64,000 bases of DNA from Paenarthrobacter aurescens TC1 (GTDB lineage Bacteria; Actinomycetota; Actinomycetes; Actinomycetales; Micrococcaceae): positions 186,001 to 250,000 of the forward strand of contig CP000474.1 of NCBI GenBank assembly GCA_000014925.1, in the 5' to 3' direction. Of the stretch, positions 1 to 9,038 are shown piece after piece. The notes beneath the pieces are model-generated. The model had not been told where the DNA came from. It saw only the letters and a program-made list of their open reading frames with translations, and did no database searches. How positions within the stretch are numbered: the stretch's first letter is position 1; each line of letters starts with the position of its first letter. Both the position numbers and the translations under genes were made by a program.

Positions 1-670
1 GCGGTTCACCGGCCGCGAGCCAGGCGCAACTGGAGCGCACGGGACAGTCAGCGCACTTGGGACTGCGGGCCGTGCAGACCATGGCGCCGAGTTCCATGAC
101 GGACGCGTTCCAACGGACTGAAAGTTCCTTGTCGAGCGGCAGGAGGGCGTCAGCCAGCCGCATTTCACCCGCGGTCAAGGCAGGAGCTGGCAGTGCGTCG
201 CCGGATATGAGCCGGGCATGGACGCGCCGGATGTTGGTGTCCACCACGGTTTCGCGGCGTCCGAAAGCAAAAGCTGCGACGGCGGCCGCTGTGTAGTTGC
301 CGACGCCCGGAAGGCCGAGGAGTTCGGGATACGTGTCAGGAACCTTGCCGCCGTGCTGCTCACGGATTGCGACGGCGGCCGCGTGCAGCCGCAGGGCCCG
401 GCGGGGATAGCCGAGGCGGCCCCAATGGCGGACGGCAGCCCCCGACGGCTCATCTGCGAGGTGGGCGGGTGTGGGCCAGCGTTCCATCCAGTCGCGCCAC
501 ACCGGCAGCACCCGGACAACGGGTGTTTGCTGAAGCATCACTTCGCTGACCAGGATGCCCCACGGGCTGCAATCCGGCTCGCGCCACGGAAGGTTACGGG
601 CAGTCCGGGCGAACCACTGATCAAGGGCTTGGTGGAGGCCTGCCAATTGGCCTGAATCGGGAAGTGTCAT
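1..670 (-). CDS. mutY: A/G-specific adenine DNA glycosylase MutY (partial, C-terminus beyond edge)
   Basis: Base-excision repair enzyme that removes adenine mispaired with 8-oxoguanine. The reading frame stays open to the left edge, so about 223 N-terminal residues are present. The HhH-GPD fold is visible: the SEVMLQQTP motif carries the catalytic Glu, the helix-hairpin-helix reads LPGVGNYTAAAV, and the catalytic Asp lies in VVDTNIRRV. The [4Fe-4S] cluster cysteines follow in the exact C-x6-C-x2-C-x5-C pattern, just before the edge. The ATG at 670 is preceded by GGAGG at good spacing. The C-terminal NUDIX-like 8-oxoG recognition domain, if present, lies outside the window. It is transcribed divergently from the gene at 807. 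Confidence 0.95.
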   Translation of the reverse strand, partial: MTLPDSGQLAGLHQALDQWFARTARNLPWREPDCSPWGILVSEVMLQQTPVVRVLPVWRDWMERWPTPAHLADEPSGAAVRHWGRLGYPRRALRLHAAAVAIREQHGGKVPDTYPELLGLPGVGNYTAAAVAAFAFGRRETVVDTNIRRVHARLISGDALPAPALTAGEMRLADALLPLDKELSVRWNASVMELGAMVCTARSPKCADCPVRSSCAWLAAGEP

Positions 671-794
671 GCTGCCTCCACTGTAGTGGAATTCGGGCGG
701 CCCGCCGCCAAGGAGGTATCCCATGGCCGACGTCACACAGGCCGGCATTAGGCCCTTTCGGCGTGGAGGTTAGGTGCCCAAGCGGCCGCGAGCC

Positions 795-800
795 TAGCCT
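795..800 (+). promoter_or_regulatory. Extended -10-like hexamer for a leaderless start
   Basis: TAGCCT lies six bases before the ATG at 807, and no Shine-Dalgarno sequence is visible. A TANNNT box at this distance is the usual arrangement of leaderless actinobacterial transcripts. No convincing -35 element was found. Confidence 0.4.
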
Positions 801-806
801 AGAACC

Positions 807-1529
807 ATGGCCAACAAGGGTAAGCAGCAGTCGACCGCGCGCGCATCAGCGTCGGCGAAGGGTGCTGCCCGTGGCTCATCCCGCGCCGGTGCGGCGGGCA
901 AAAGTACCTCAACGAAAAGGCGTCGACCGAGCCCTGCCGTGTATCGGCGTCGTCGGCAGGTGGTTTTTGGCGCCCTGCTGCTTGTTATCGCTTTAGTGAT
1001 CGGCGGCGTCGTGGCACTCACCGGCGCATTGGCCGGGAACCCGGAGCCGCAAGCCGTGAGCACGGCCGACGCCTCAACGGCACCCACGCCGGGGACTACG
1101 CCCACAGGAACAGCGGCGCCGTCACCGTCGGCCTCGCCCGTGTGCGACCTCAACCTCATGACCGTCGCCGCCAAGACCGACAAGCCCGCCTACGGCGCCG
1201 AGGAAAAGCCGCTGCTCACCATGACCATTACCAACGGCGGCACCGCCCCGTGCGAGGTCAACGTGGGCACCTCCCAAATGGAGTACCTGCTGATGAGCGG
1301 CTCGGACCGGATTTTCTCGTCAAAGGACTGCCAGACGGGCGGCGAGGACCTCATCAAAACCATCCAACCCGGCAAGAGCGAGACTGCGAACTTCCCGTGG
1401 CAGCGCAACCGGACGTTGGAAGGCTGCGCCGCGATCACTGCCAAGCCGGGTGCTGGCGGCGCTTACTACACGTTCGAGGCGAGACTCGGGAACAAGTCGA
1501 GCCCCAAGGTCGCCTTCCAGCTGAACTAG
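807..1529 (+). CDS. Membrane-anchored hypothetical protein with extracellular Ig-like domain
   Basis: This 240-residue protein has a basic, Ser/Ala/Arg-rich cytoplasmic N-terminus (residues 1-50), one transmembrane helix (about 52-75), a Pro/Thr/Ser linker (about 80-112) and a compact C-terminal domain. That domain resembles the beta-sandwich of DUF4232-like or intracellular-proteinase-inhibitor-like modules and contains four Cys residues. No catalytic motif is seen. A TANNNT box six bases upstream suggests a leaderless message. It converges on disA with a 38-bp gap. The function is unknown; a cell-surface role is inferred from topology only. Confidence 0.8.
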   Translation: MANKGKQQSTARASASAKGAARGSSRAGAAGKSTSTKRRRPSPAVYRRRRQVVFGALLLVIALVIGGVVALTGALAGNPEPQAVSTADASTAPTPGTTPTGTAAPSPSASPVCDLNLMTVAAKTDKPAYGAEEKPLLTMTITNGGTAPCEVNVGTSQMEYLLMSGSDRIFSSKDCQTGGEDLIKTIQPGKSETANFPWQRNRTLEGCAAITAKPGAGGAYYTFEARLGNKSSPKVAFQLN

Positions 1530-1567
1530 TTTTCGTCCGAAATAGCGCCCGACGGCGGCAGTCGCCT

Positions 1568-2644
1568 TTAGAGGAACCGGTCCAGCAGGCTCGCTTCGGC
1601 CATGCGGCTCAATCCTTCGCGGACTGTGCGGGCTCGCTGATCGCCGATGCCGTCCACGGTCATGAGGTCGTCGATGGTGGCTGCCATGAGGTTCTGGAGC
1701 CCGCCGAAGTAGTCCACCAAACGGTCGGCCACTGCCTTGGGAACGGACTTCAAACCGGACAGCAGACGGTACCCGCGCGGCTGAACCACGGCGTCCAGCT
1801 GCTCTACTCCGCCGGCGAAGCCAATGATGTGGGCAATGCGGCTGAGGTCGATCAATTCTGTGGGGCCAAGGTTGAGGAGAGCCTGGACGGCTTCCTCGAT
1901 CTGCTCAGGAGTGGCGTCGGGATCGGAGTAGTCGCGGATGATGACTTCGCTCCCCGGGCCGCGGCCTACCGTGAGTTCCTCCACCTGGAGGGAGAGCAGG
2001 CGGCCGTCTTCACCGAGTTCCAGCACGTACTGGGCGATTTCCTCGGAGATACGGCGAACCATTTCCTGGCGCTGCAGGGTGACCGCAACGTCCCTGACCG
2101 TGACCAGCGCTTCGATCTCCAGGGCCGAAAGTGAGCTGGTGACCTGGTCCAGCCTGGCGCTGTACCGCTCCAAGGTCGCCAAGGCCTGGTTGGCGCGGGC
2201 GAGGACCTTTTCGGAGCCTTCCAGGACGTGGCGCAAACCGTTCACATAGAGCGCGATGATTTGCATGGACTGGCTGACCGAAATAACGGGAACGCCGGTC
2301 TGGATGGCGACACGCTCGGCCGTGCGGTGCCTGGTGCCTGACTCCTGGGTTTCGATGCTCGAATCGGGCACCAGCTGGACGGCTGCCCGAACAATGTTGC
2401 TGGCATCCTTGTCACAAATGATGGCGCCGTCCATCTTGGCCAGTTCGCGCAGACGCGTTGGGGAGAAATCGATGCCGATGTCGAATCCGCCCGAACAGAT
2501 GGAATCGATGGTGCGATCGTAGCCCAGCACAATCAAGGCGCCGGTGCGTCCACGGAGGATGCGTTCGAGGCCATCGCGCAATGGAGTTCCGGGTGCGACT
2601 CTGGCAAGGGTCGCCTTGAGCGACTCTTCCGGGCTCCGGGCCAT
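1568..2644 (-). CDS. disA: DNA integrity scanning diadenylate cyclase DisA
   Basis: Makes cyclic di-AMP from two ATP while scanning DNA for branched intermediates. The 358-residue length is typical. The N-terminal DAC domain shows the DGA motif (in KMDGAIICD) and the RHR motif (in GTRHRTAERVA), both needed for catalysis. A central helical spine is followed by a C-terminal RuvA-like helix-hairpin-helix domain (about residues 290-350, with LMTVDGIGDQRA). The ATG at 2644 has GAAGG upstream. In actinobacteria disA is commonly close to radA and mutY; here a nitrogen operon separates it from radA. Confidence 0.97.
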   Translation of the reverse strand: MARSPEESLKATLARVAPGTPLRDGLERILRGRTGALIVLGYDRTIDSICSGGFDIGIDFSPTRLRELAKMDGAIICDKDASNIVRAAVQLVPDSSIETQESGTRHRTAERVAIQTGVPVISVSQSMQIIALYVNGLRHVLEGSEKVLARANQALATLERYSARLDQVTSSLSALEIEALVTVRDVAVTLQRQEMVRRISEEIAQYVLELGEDGRLLSLQVEELTVGRGPGSEVIIRDYSDPDATPEQIEEAVQALLNLGPTELIDLSRIAHIIGFAGGVEQLDAVVQPRGYRLLSGLKSVPKAVADRLVDYFGGLQNLMAATIDDLMTVDGIGDQRARTVREGLSRMAEASLLDRFL

Positions 2645-2829
2645 AGGGTTTCCCTTCGAAGGTGCAAGCCATGGCTCACAGACAAGCTGAATCCGGCGTC
2701 AGCGCGCACTACCAAAAATGCCCACATGACGACAAGCACAATGATAGGGCTTCCGGACACCGTTAACCGCACCAGCAAGCCCCAAAGTGGGTCATTTCGT
2801 GATGTTCGGTGCTGCCTCGAAAGTGGTTT

Positions 2830-2871
2830 GGCGGCCGATTGATGAAACCCTATTTCGGTCAATCGGCCGCC
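2830..2871 (-). terminator. Hairpin downstream of allophanate hydrolase gene
   Basis: A perfect 13-bp inverted repeat (GGCGGCCGATTGA at 2830-2842 with its complement at 2859-2871) lies eight bases after the stop codon at 2879. No long U-run follows on the minus strand, so it may be a weak terminator or an RNA-stabilising hairpin. The remainder of the spacer up to disA shows nothing else convincing. Confidence 0.6.
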
Positions 2872-2878
2872 GACTGCG

Positions 2879-4714
2879 CTAGCGCTGGCCGCGGCTAAGG
2901 CCAGTCAGCAAGGCCCTGCCCGCCTCCCGCCACAGTGGCTGGTTACCGGGGCCGGCGGTACTTTCTTCCAGATATTTAATCCAATCGCCGTATTCGCTGA
3001 TGTCCCGCGCGCTTGCCGCAGCCACGGCATCACATGCGAATCCCACTGCCGTGCTCCCATCGTCCAAGGTGATGGACCCCAGCAGCATGGGTTCGGGCAA
3101 GTCGGCGAGGAAAGACCCCAGGGCGGACTCGGAAAGCAACCACCGCTCTGCAACCAGCCCGGTTCCCTGTTCAGATCGAACCACGCCAGGCTTGGGAGGC
3201 ATGGTTTCCAAGGCCACCATCCGGTACCGTGACGCAGTGACCACTTGGCCGTCCCAGAAAGCTCCACGCCGCTCAAGTTCGGCGGCCAAGGGCTGGCCTT
3301 TCCGGTGGGCGCCCACCACCACCAGCGGAACGACGCCGGCGCCCGCGGCAACCGGCCAGGGAACCATTGGCGCGGCAGTCCTGGCACCGGCAGCTCCGGC
3401 GGCGAACAGTTCGGGGTGCTCAGGGGTCAGCTCGATCCGCCGTGCAATATCCGCCGCCACCCCATCCTGGAACGTCCGACCAACCACCGTCAGGCCGAAC
3501 TGGGAGATGCCGTCTGTGTCACGAACAGTTCCTGCCGGAACGGCGACGGCACTGAGGTCGAAGAGGTTGCAGAAATTGGTATACGTACCCATCCGGGAAT
3601 TGACCCCCACGGGATCGGCCGCGACCTCTGCCAGCGTCGGATGGAAAGGTGCGGTTGGCACGATCAGGGCATCGAAGCCGGCCAGCCGCCGCATAGCCTC
3701 TGCGCGGAGCCGCTCCAATGCTGCGGAGTCTGCGACGTACTGGTGTGCGGGGACCTTGCCGGCGGCGGTGATGATCCCCGCCACAGTGGGGTCGAGCGTG
3801 GCGGAAACCCCTCCGGCTTGCACCGTGTCAACAAAGTTCCCAACGGCGGCGTAGCGTTCGGCCACCAATCCGCCGTCGTACAGCAGCCGTGCAGCCTCAA
3901 GGAAAACGTCCAACTCGATGGCTTCGGCCACCACGCCCGTGGAGCGCAGCCGTTCGATCTGCGCCTCGAACTCGAGCGCCCACGCGTCCGGGAGGGCCGG
4001 CAGGGTAGCTGGGTAAGCCACCCGCGGCGTGGCAGGCGCAGCGAGCTTGACGTCCGCGGGCCAGCTGCGGCACTCACCGGCCATGATGCCCATGGCGAGT
4101 TCCGCAGTGGCGAGGTCGCGCGCGAAAATCGTGGCGGTGTCCCAGGAACGGCACGCCGGAACTACGCCATCGGTGGACACCACGCCCAGGGTTGGTTTGA
4201 TCCCCACAATTCCTTGCAGCGCCGCGGGAATCCGGCCCGAACCGGCGGTGTCCGTCCCGATGGCAAGGTCCACGAGCCCCAAGGCCACTGCCACGGCAGA
4301 ACCCGAACTCGAACCGCCGGAAATACGGTCAGGACGCCGCGAATCGCGCACAATTCCGTAAGGGCTGCGGGTACCCACCAGTCCCGTGGCGAACTGGTCC
4401 AGGTTGGTGGCCCCCAGCACCAACGCCCCCGCAGCGCGGAGCCTCGCAACCGGCACCGCATCCCGGGCGGGCGCTTCACCAAAGCCGGGGCACGCCGCCG
4501 TCGTAATCACACCGGCAACGTCCACGTTGTTCTTCACGGCGAGCAGGAGACCCGCAAGCGGCAGGTCCTCCCCGGCGGCAGCCGCCGCATCGATCCTGGC
4601 CGCCTCTGCGAGTAGTTCCTCCCGCCCGCGCAGATGGATCCAAATTTCAGGACGGTGGACGGCGTCAATCGCCTCAAGAGCGGAGAGGACGCGTTCCACG
4701 GTGCGCCCGCTCAT
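2879..4714 (-). CDS. atzF: Allophanate hydrolase
   Basis: Hydrolyses allophanate to ammonia and CO2, the last step of urea-carboxylase or guanidine-carboxylase pathways. The 611-residue protein has an amidase-signature domain (about residues 1-440) with Lys61 in AVKNN, the GGSSSGS motif at 133-139, and the nucleophile Ser159 in TDTAGSG, so the Ser-cisSer-Lys triad is present. The C-terminal allophanate-hydrolase domain (about 450-600) carries VVVGAHRKGQPL. It is the last gene of the operon and its ATG overlaps the carboxylase stop by four bases (ATGA), which implies translational coupling. Confidence 0.95.
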   Translation of the reverse strand: MSGRTVERVLSALEAIDAVHRPEIWIHLRGREELLAEAARIDAAAAAGEDLPLAGLLLAVKNNVDVAGVITTAACPGFGEAPARDAVPVARLRAAGALVLGATNLDQFATGLVGTRSPYGIVRDSRRPDRISGGSSSGSAVAVALGLVDLAIGTDTAGSGRIPAALQGIVGIKPTLGVVSTDGVVPACRSWDTATIFARDLATAELAMGIMAGECRSWPADVKLAAPATPRVAYPATLPALPDAWALEFEAQIERLRSTGVVAEAIELDVFLEAARLLYDGGLVAERYAAVGNFVDTVQAGGVSATLDPTVAGIITAAGKVPAHQYVADSAALERLRAEAMRRLAGFDALIVPTAPFHPTLAEVAADPVGVNSRMGTYTNFCNLFDLSAVAVPAGTVRDTDGISQFGLTVVGRTFQDGVAADIARRIELTPEHPELFAAGAAGARTAAPMVPWPVAAGAGVVPLVVVGAHRKGQPLAAELERRGAFWDGQVVTASRYRMVALETMPPKPGVVRSEQGTGLVAERWLLSESALGSFLADLPEPMLLGSITLDDGSTAVGFACDAVAAASARDISEYGDWIKYLEESTAGPGNQPLWREAGRALLTGLSRGQR

Positions 4715-7700
4715 GACGCGCTTCCTTCCAGCACGAGTGCGGGTTCCCGGATGTCCACAGGCTCAAGCACCACAAGGGCCTCGCCTGCTACCACCTGAGC
4801 ACCGGCCGTGGGCAGGACTTGTTGGACCACACCATCCACCGGAGCCTGGATGACCGTCTCCATTTTCATCGCCTCGAGGGAAACCAACGACTGGCCGGCC
4901 ACCACCAGGTCACCGGGTTCCACGTCCACCTTCCACACACTCGCGGCGAACGGGGACGTGACCAAGGTGCCGCCGTCGGGAACCACTACGTCGTCGGCCG
5001 GCGGGGCCAAGGACACAGCCTGCTCGGCACGATCGAACTCGCCGGCTTCCTCCCAGGCAAGGCGTTCCACGGCGAAAGCAGCGGACTGGGTCTCCCGGAA
5101 CTCGGCAATGGAGACACTGTTGCGTTCCAGGAATTTCTCATGCTCCGCGAGGGAGAACGTACCTTCCTCAATTTCCACGCCCCGACCCCTGCCAGCAGCC
5201 ATGTCAGCCCGAAGATCCAGGAGTTCCTCAGGGTTGACCGGGTACCAGGAAATGCGGTCAAAGAACCGGAGAAGCCACGGGGAGCCCGGCTCAAAAGGCG
5301 CAGCGTCCGCATAGCGCGACCATACTTGCGTGGTCCGTCCAACAAACTGGTAGCCGCCAGGACCTTCCATGCCGTAAATGCACATGTAGGCACCGCCAAT
5401 GCCCACGGCGTTCTCCGGGGTCCACGTGCGGGCGGGGTTGTATTTGGTGGTGACCAGCCGGTGCCGCGGATCCAAGGGCGTTGCCACCGGAGCTCCGAGG
5501 TATACGTCGCCCAGTCCCAACACGAGGTACTCGGCGTTGAAGACTGTATCGAAGACGTCATTCACGGAGTCCAAGCCGTTGATGCGGCGGATGAACTCGA
5601 TGTTCCACGGGCACCACGGGGCGTCATCGCGGACACCTGCCATGTAACGCTCGATTGCTTCACGGGTAGCGGGATCGTCCCACGACAACGGGAGGCGGAC
5701 GCTGCGGCTAGGCACCACCAACTCCGAACTGGCAGGGAGCGAAGCATCCACCTCGCGCACCAGGCCCAAAAGCTTGGGAGTGGGCAGGACGGATGGATCA
5801 GCCTTGATCTGCAGGGAACGGATGCCCGGGGTCAGATCCACGATGCCCGGGATGCCCAGACGCTCAAGTTCCTGGTGCAGGGCGTGGACGCGGGCACGGA
5901 GGCCCAAGTCCAGCACCATGTCCCCGTACTCCACCAGAAGATTGTCATCACCGGAGCGGCGGAAGGTGACCGCCGGCCGTCCCTCGCCTTCAGGCACCCG
6001 GCCAAGCACGCCGTCGTCGCCGTCCCCTCGCAGCAGTCCGGCGGCGCTGCTGCTGAAGTCCGTTCCGCCCGGGAGTATCAGCTGCCGTGCAGCGCCGAGT
6101 TCCTTGACGGAAGGTGCCTCAACCGAGCGGATCGGCACAAAGCGGACCTTGTCACCAGGCCGCAACTGCCCCAGCTTCCAGCGCTCGCCGGTCACCACGG
6201 TGACGGGGCAGACGAAACCGCCAAGGCTGGGACCATCCGGACCCAGCAGGATAGGGGTATCGCCGGTGAAGTCCAAGGCACCCACCGAATAGGCGGTGTC
6301 GTGGATGTTGGAGGGGTGCAGCCCGGCCTCACCGCCATCATTACGCGCCCAGCGCGGCTTGGGCCCGATCAGGCGGACGCCGGTGCGGGCGGAGTTGAAG
6401 TGGACCTCGTATTCGGCGGCATAGAGCTCTTCAATGTCTTCGCGTTCGAAGAATTCCGGTGCGCCATGCGGCCCTTCCACCACTTTCAGCTCCCAGTCGG
6501 AAGTGAGTGCCGGGCGGCTCTCCTCAGGAACTACGCCGGGGACGGTTTCGGGGAGGTGGTCGCTGACCGTGCGGAGCACATCGCTGGTCCGCAGCACACG
6601 GCCGCCGTGGCCGCCGAACTGGCCCAAGGTGAAGGTGGACGCACTGCCGAGGTATCGGGGAACATCCAGCCCGCCTTCAAAGAGAATGTAACCTCGCAGC
6701 CCGGATCCGTCTGCTGACCCGACGTCCAGGAGGCCGTTTTCGGGGACTGTGATGGGCTCCCAGGTGTTGGCCGTGTTGCCGTTGACCGTCACGGTAACGT
6801 CCGCGCCGGTGACGCACACCGTTGTGGCGTGCGTGAAACGGAGCGCCGGCCCGGCCATGGTGAATTCCAGCCCGGGTGCCCCCTCCGGGTTGCCCAGCGC
6901 GGTGTTGCCCAGCCGGAACGACAAATCATCCATGGGTCCGCTGGGCGGCACGCCGATCTGCCAGAGACCCGTCCTGCCCGGCCAGTCCTGCACGCTGGTT
7001 TGGAGGCCGGGCCGTTCAACGGTGATCCGGGGCTCAGGATCGCCCACGGTGTTCAAGGTTCCAGTGGAATGTTCTGCTGCACGAACTACCTCCATCCCGG
7101 CCACGGCACGCAGCATGCCCAGATTCGTTTCGATACCGTCGATCCGGGTCTCTGCCAGCGCAGCGGCCAGGGCGTCGAACGCGGCGTCGCGGGTGGTACC
7201 GGACGTGATGACCTTGCCCAGCAGGGGATCGTAGCTGGTGGAGACTTCGCTGCCGGTCTCCACCCAGGCGTCAATGCGTACGACGTCGGAGGCCGGGTAT
7301 TGCGCGTTGGTGACCGTTCCGGCGCTGGGCTGGAAGTTCCGGGCAGGGTCTTCTGCGTAGATGCGGGCTTCCACTGCGTGTCCTGAGACGGGCACACTGT
7401 CCGGCACTCCCTGAAGCACTGGCTCCTGCTGGGCCAAATTCAGCATCCACTCCACCAGGTCCACTCCGGTGATGGCTTCGGTGACGGGGTGCTCAACCTG
7501 CAGCCGGGCGTTGACTTCCAGGAAGGATGCTTCCCGGCGGACGGGGTCGTAAACGAACTCAACCGTGCCTGCAGAGCGGTAGCCCACGGAGGCGCAAAGC
7601 GCACGGGAGCTCCGGTGTAGTTCCTCCCGCAAAGCGTCCGGGAGATCTGGTGCGGGCGCTTCTTCAAGTACTTTCTGGTGGCGTCGTTGCAGTGAGCAGT

Positions 7701-8385
7701 CGCGGTCGCCGAGGCTTACTACGCGGCCCTCACCGTCCCCGAACACCTGGACTTCCACGTGGCGGGCATGCTCGATGTACCTTTCAGCGAAGACGCCGGC
7801 AGTTCCGAAGCTGGAGCTGGCCAAACGGGCCACCCGGGAGTAATTGTCGCGGAGTTCGGCTTCGTCGCGGCAAACTGCCATGCCGATGCCGCCGCCACCG
7901 CCGGTTGCTTTGAGCATGAGCGGGTAGCCGATGGTTTCCGCCGCTGACACGGCTTGGTCCACGTCGTCAAGCAGGCCGGATCCCGCGATCATGGGAACGC
8001 CTGCACGTTGCGCTGCATCCCTCGCTGTGTGCTTGGTCCCGAAGATTCGGAGCTGTTCGGGGGTGGGCCCCACAAAGACGAGCCCTGCTGCCTCCACCGC
8101 TTCGGCGAAAGCAGCGTCCTCGGACAAGAATCCGTAGCCGGGGTGAATGGCACCGGCGCCGGTGGCAGCCGCCGCATTCAGGATGGCCTCTACCTTCAGA
8201 TAGGACTCCTTGGCGGGTGCAGGTCCCAACAGGACGGCCTCATCTGCGAGCTTCACATGCTTGGCGCCACGGTCAGCCTCGGAGAAAACGGCAACAGTGC
8301 GCAGCCCCGCCTTGCGTGCCGATTCGATGATCCGGCAGGCGATCTCGCCGCGGTTGGCAATGAGAAGGGTGTCGAAACGGTTCAT
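4711..8385 (-). CDS. uca: Biotin-dependent urea/guanidine carboxylase
   Basis: A 1224-residue ATP-dependent carboxylase that, by family, carboxylates urea to allophanate or guanidine to carboxyguanidine. In order it shows: a biotin carboxylase domain (1-445; ATP-grasp glycine loop KATGGGGGIGM and EVNARLQVEHP), the two allophanate-hydrolase-subunit-like halves of the carboxyltransferase (about 465-1080, with GVPPSGPMDD), and a biotinyl domain whose EAMKME motif holds Lys1174. The start chosen is the ATG at 8385 (MNRFDTLLIANRG), four bases overlapping the upstream gene; longer frames merely read through that gene. The neighbouring DUF1989 pair and a separate urease point to guanidine as the likely substrate. 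That assignment is inference. Confidence 0.93.
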   Translation of the reverse strand: MNRFDTLLIANRGEIACRIIESARKAGLRTVAVFSEADRGAKHVKLADEAVLLGPAPAKESYLKVEAILNAAAATGAGAIHPGYGFLSEDAAFAEAVEAAGLVFVGPTPEQLRIFGTKHTARDAAQRAGVPMIAGSGLLDDVDQAVSAAETIGYPLMLKATGGGGGIGMAVCRDEAELRDNYSRVARLASSSFGTAGVFAERYIEHARHVEVQVFGDGEGRVVSLGDRDCSLQRRHQKVLEEAPAPDLPDALREELHRSSRALCASVGYRSAGTVEFVYDPVRREASFLEVNARLQVEHPVTEAITGVDLVEWMLNLAQQEPVLQGVPDSVPVSGHAVEARIYAEDPARNFQPSAGTVTNAQYPASDVVRIDAWVETGSEVSTSYDPLLGKVITSGTTRDAAFDALAAALAETRIDGIETNLGMLRAVAGMEVVRAAEHSTGTLNTVGDPEPRITVERPGLQTSVQDWPGRTGLWQIGVPPSGPMDDLSFRLGNTALGNPEGAPGLEFTMAGPALRFTHATTVCVTGADVTVTVNGNTANTWEPITVPENGLLDVGSADGSGLRGYILFEGGLDVPRYLGSASTFTLGQFGGHGGRVLRTSDVLRTVSDHLPETVPGVVPEESRPALTSDWELKVVEGPHGAPEFFEREDIEELYAAEYEVHFNSARTGVRLIGPKPRWARNDGGEAGLHPSNIHDTAYSVGALDFTGDTPILLGPDGPSLGGFVCPVTVVTGERWKLGQLRPGDKVRFVPIRSVEAPSVKELGAARQLILPGGTDFSSSAAGLLRGDGDDGVLGRVPEGEGRPAVTFRRSGDDNLLVEYGDMVLDLGLRARVHALHQELERLGIPGIVDLTPGIRSLQIKADPSVLPTPKLLGLVREVDASLPASSELVVPSRSVRLPLSWDDPATREAIERYMAGVRDDAPWCPWNIEFIRRINGLDSVNDVFDTVFNAEYLVLGLGDVYLGAPVATPLDPRHRLVTTKYNPARTWTPENAVGIGGAYMCIYGMEGPGGYQFVGRTTQVWSRYADAAPFEPGSPWLLRFFDRISWYPVNPEELLDLRADMAAGRGRGVEIEEGTFSLAEHEKFLERNSVSIAEFRETQSAAFAVERLAWEEAGEFDRAEQAVSLAPPADDVVVPDGGTLVTSPFAASVWKVDVEPGDLVVAGQSLVSLEAMKMETVIQAPVDGVVQQVLPTAGAQVVAGEALVVLEPVDIREPALVLEGSAS

Positions 8386-9038
8386 GCGCGGGCCTCCGGA
8401 CGTGTGACGATCATGCGCACCGGCGTGGGGTTGAAGCCGTTGCAAGGGTTGTTGATTTGGGGGCAATTGGACACCAGCACCAGGGTGTCCACTTCGGCGC
8501 GGAGTGCCACGCGCTTGCCGGGTGCGGACAACCCGTCCACAATGCCCAGGGCGCCGTCCGGATCCACCGGCACATTCATGAACCAGTTGATGTTGGACAC
8601 CAGGTCCTTCTTGCCCAATTCCCACTTGGCGCCTTCAATGAGGAAGTTCTCCACGCAGGCGTGCTGTTCATGGGTGTGCTGGCCGTAGCGGAGGGTGTTG
8701 GATTCCTGCGAGCAGGCACCGCCAATGGTGTCGTGGACGCCAACCTCATCAGCCACCACGGTCATGAGTTCCCGGCCGCTGTCTGCGCGCAGGATGGAGC
8801 CGGTGGTGAGGAAGATCGAGCCCTGACCCGCGATGGTCGCCGCTGCTGAGTATCGTGTCCCGGTGTCATGTGCTGCGTAGAGGATGCAATCCACGGCCTG
8901 GTTACCGTCCAGGTCCACAATCGTCAGGATGTCACCGGCTGCCACCACGGCGGACCACGGGCCGCGTGCTTCCACCAGTTCGTCCAGGACTACTTTCCCG
9001 GGGACCAGGGCGGGGCTGATATCTGCGACTGCATTCAT
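8382..9038 (-). CDS. Urea carboxylase-associated protein 2 / putative carboxyguanidine deiminase subunit (DUF1989)
   Basis: A 218-residue DUF1989 protein of the UAAP2 type. Members of the UAAP1/UAAP2 pair have been characterised in other bacteria as the two subunits of carboxyguanidine deiminase (CgdAB), which converts carboxyguanidine to allophanate and ammonia. Conserved family features are visible: LDGNQAVDCILYAA near residue 45, a Cys/His-containing stretch around GGACSQE, and NCPQINNPCNG near the C-terminus. It sits between its partner and the carboxylase, with ATGA overlaps on both sides. Which subunit supplies the catalytic residues cannot be decided here. Confidence 0.9.
   Translation of the reverse strand: MNAVADISPALVPGKVVLDELVEARGPWSAVVAAGDILTIVDLDGNQAVDCILYAAHDTGTRYSAAATIAGQGSIFLTTGSILRADSGRELMTVVADEVGVHDTIGGACSQESNTLRYGQHTHEQHACVENFLIEGAKWELGKKDLVSNINWFMNVPVDPDGALGIVDGLSAPGKRVALRAEVDTLVLVSNCPQINNPCNGFNPTPVRMIVTRPEARA

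Noticed and set aside
2533..2862. 109-codon minus-strand frame before disA with a hydrophobic stretch
   Set aside because: It starts inside the terminator hairpin and overlaps the disA N-terminus in another frame; composition is not coding-like.
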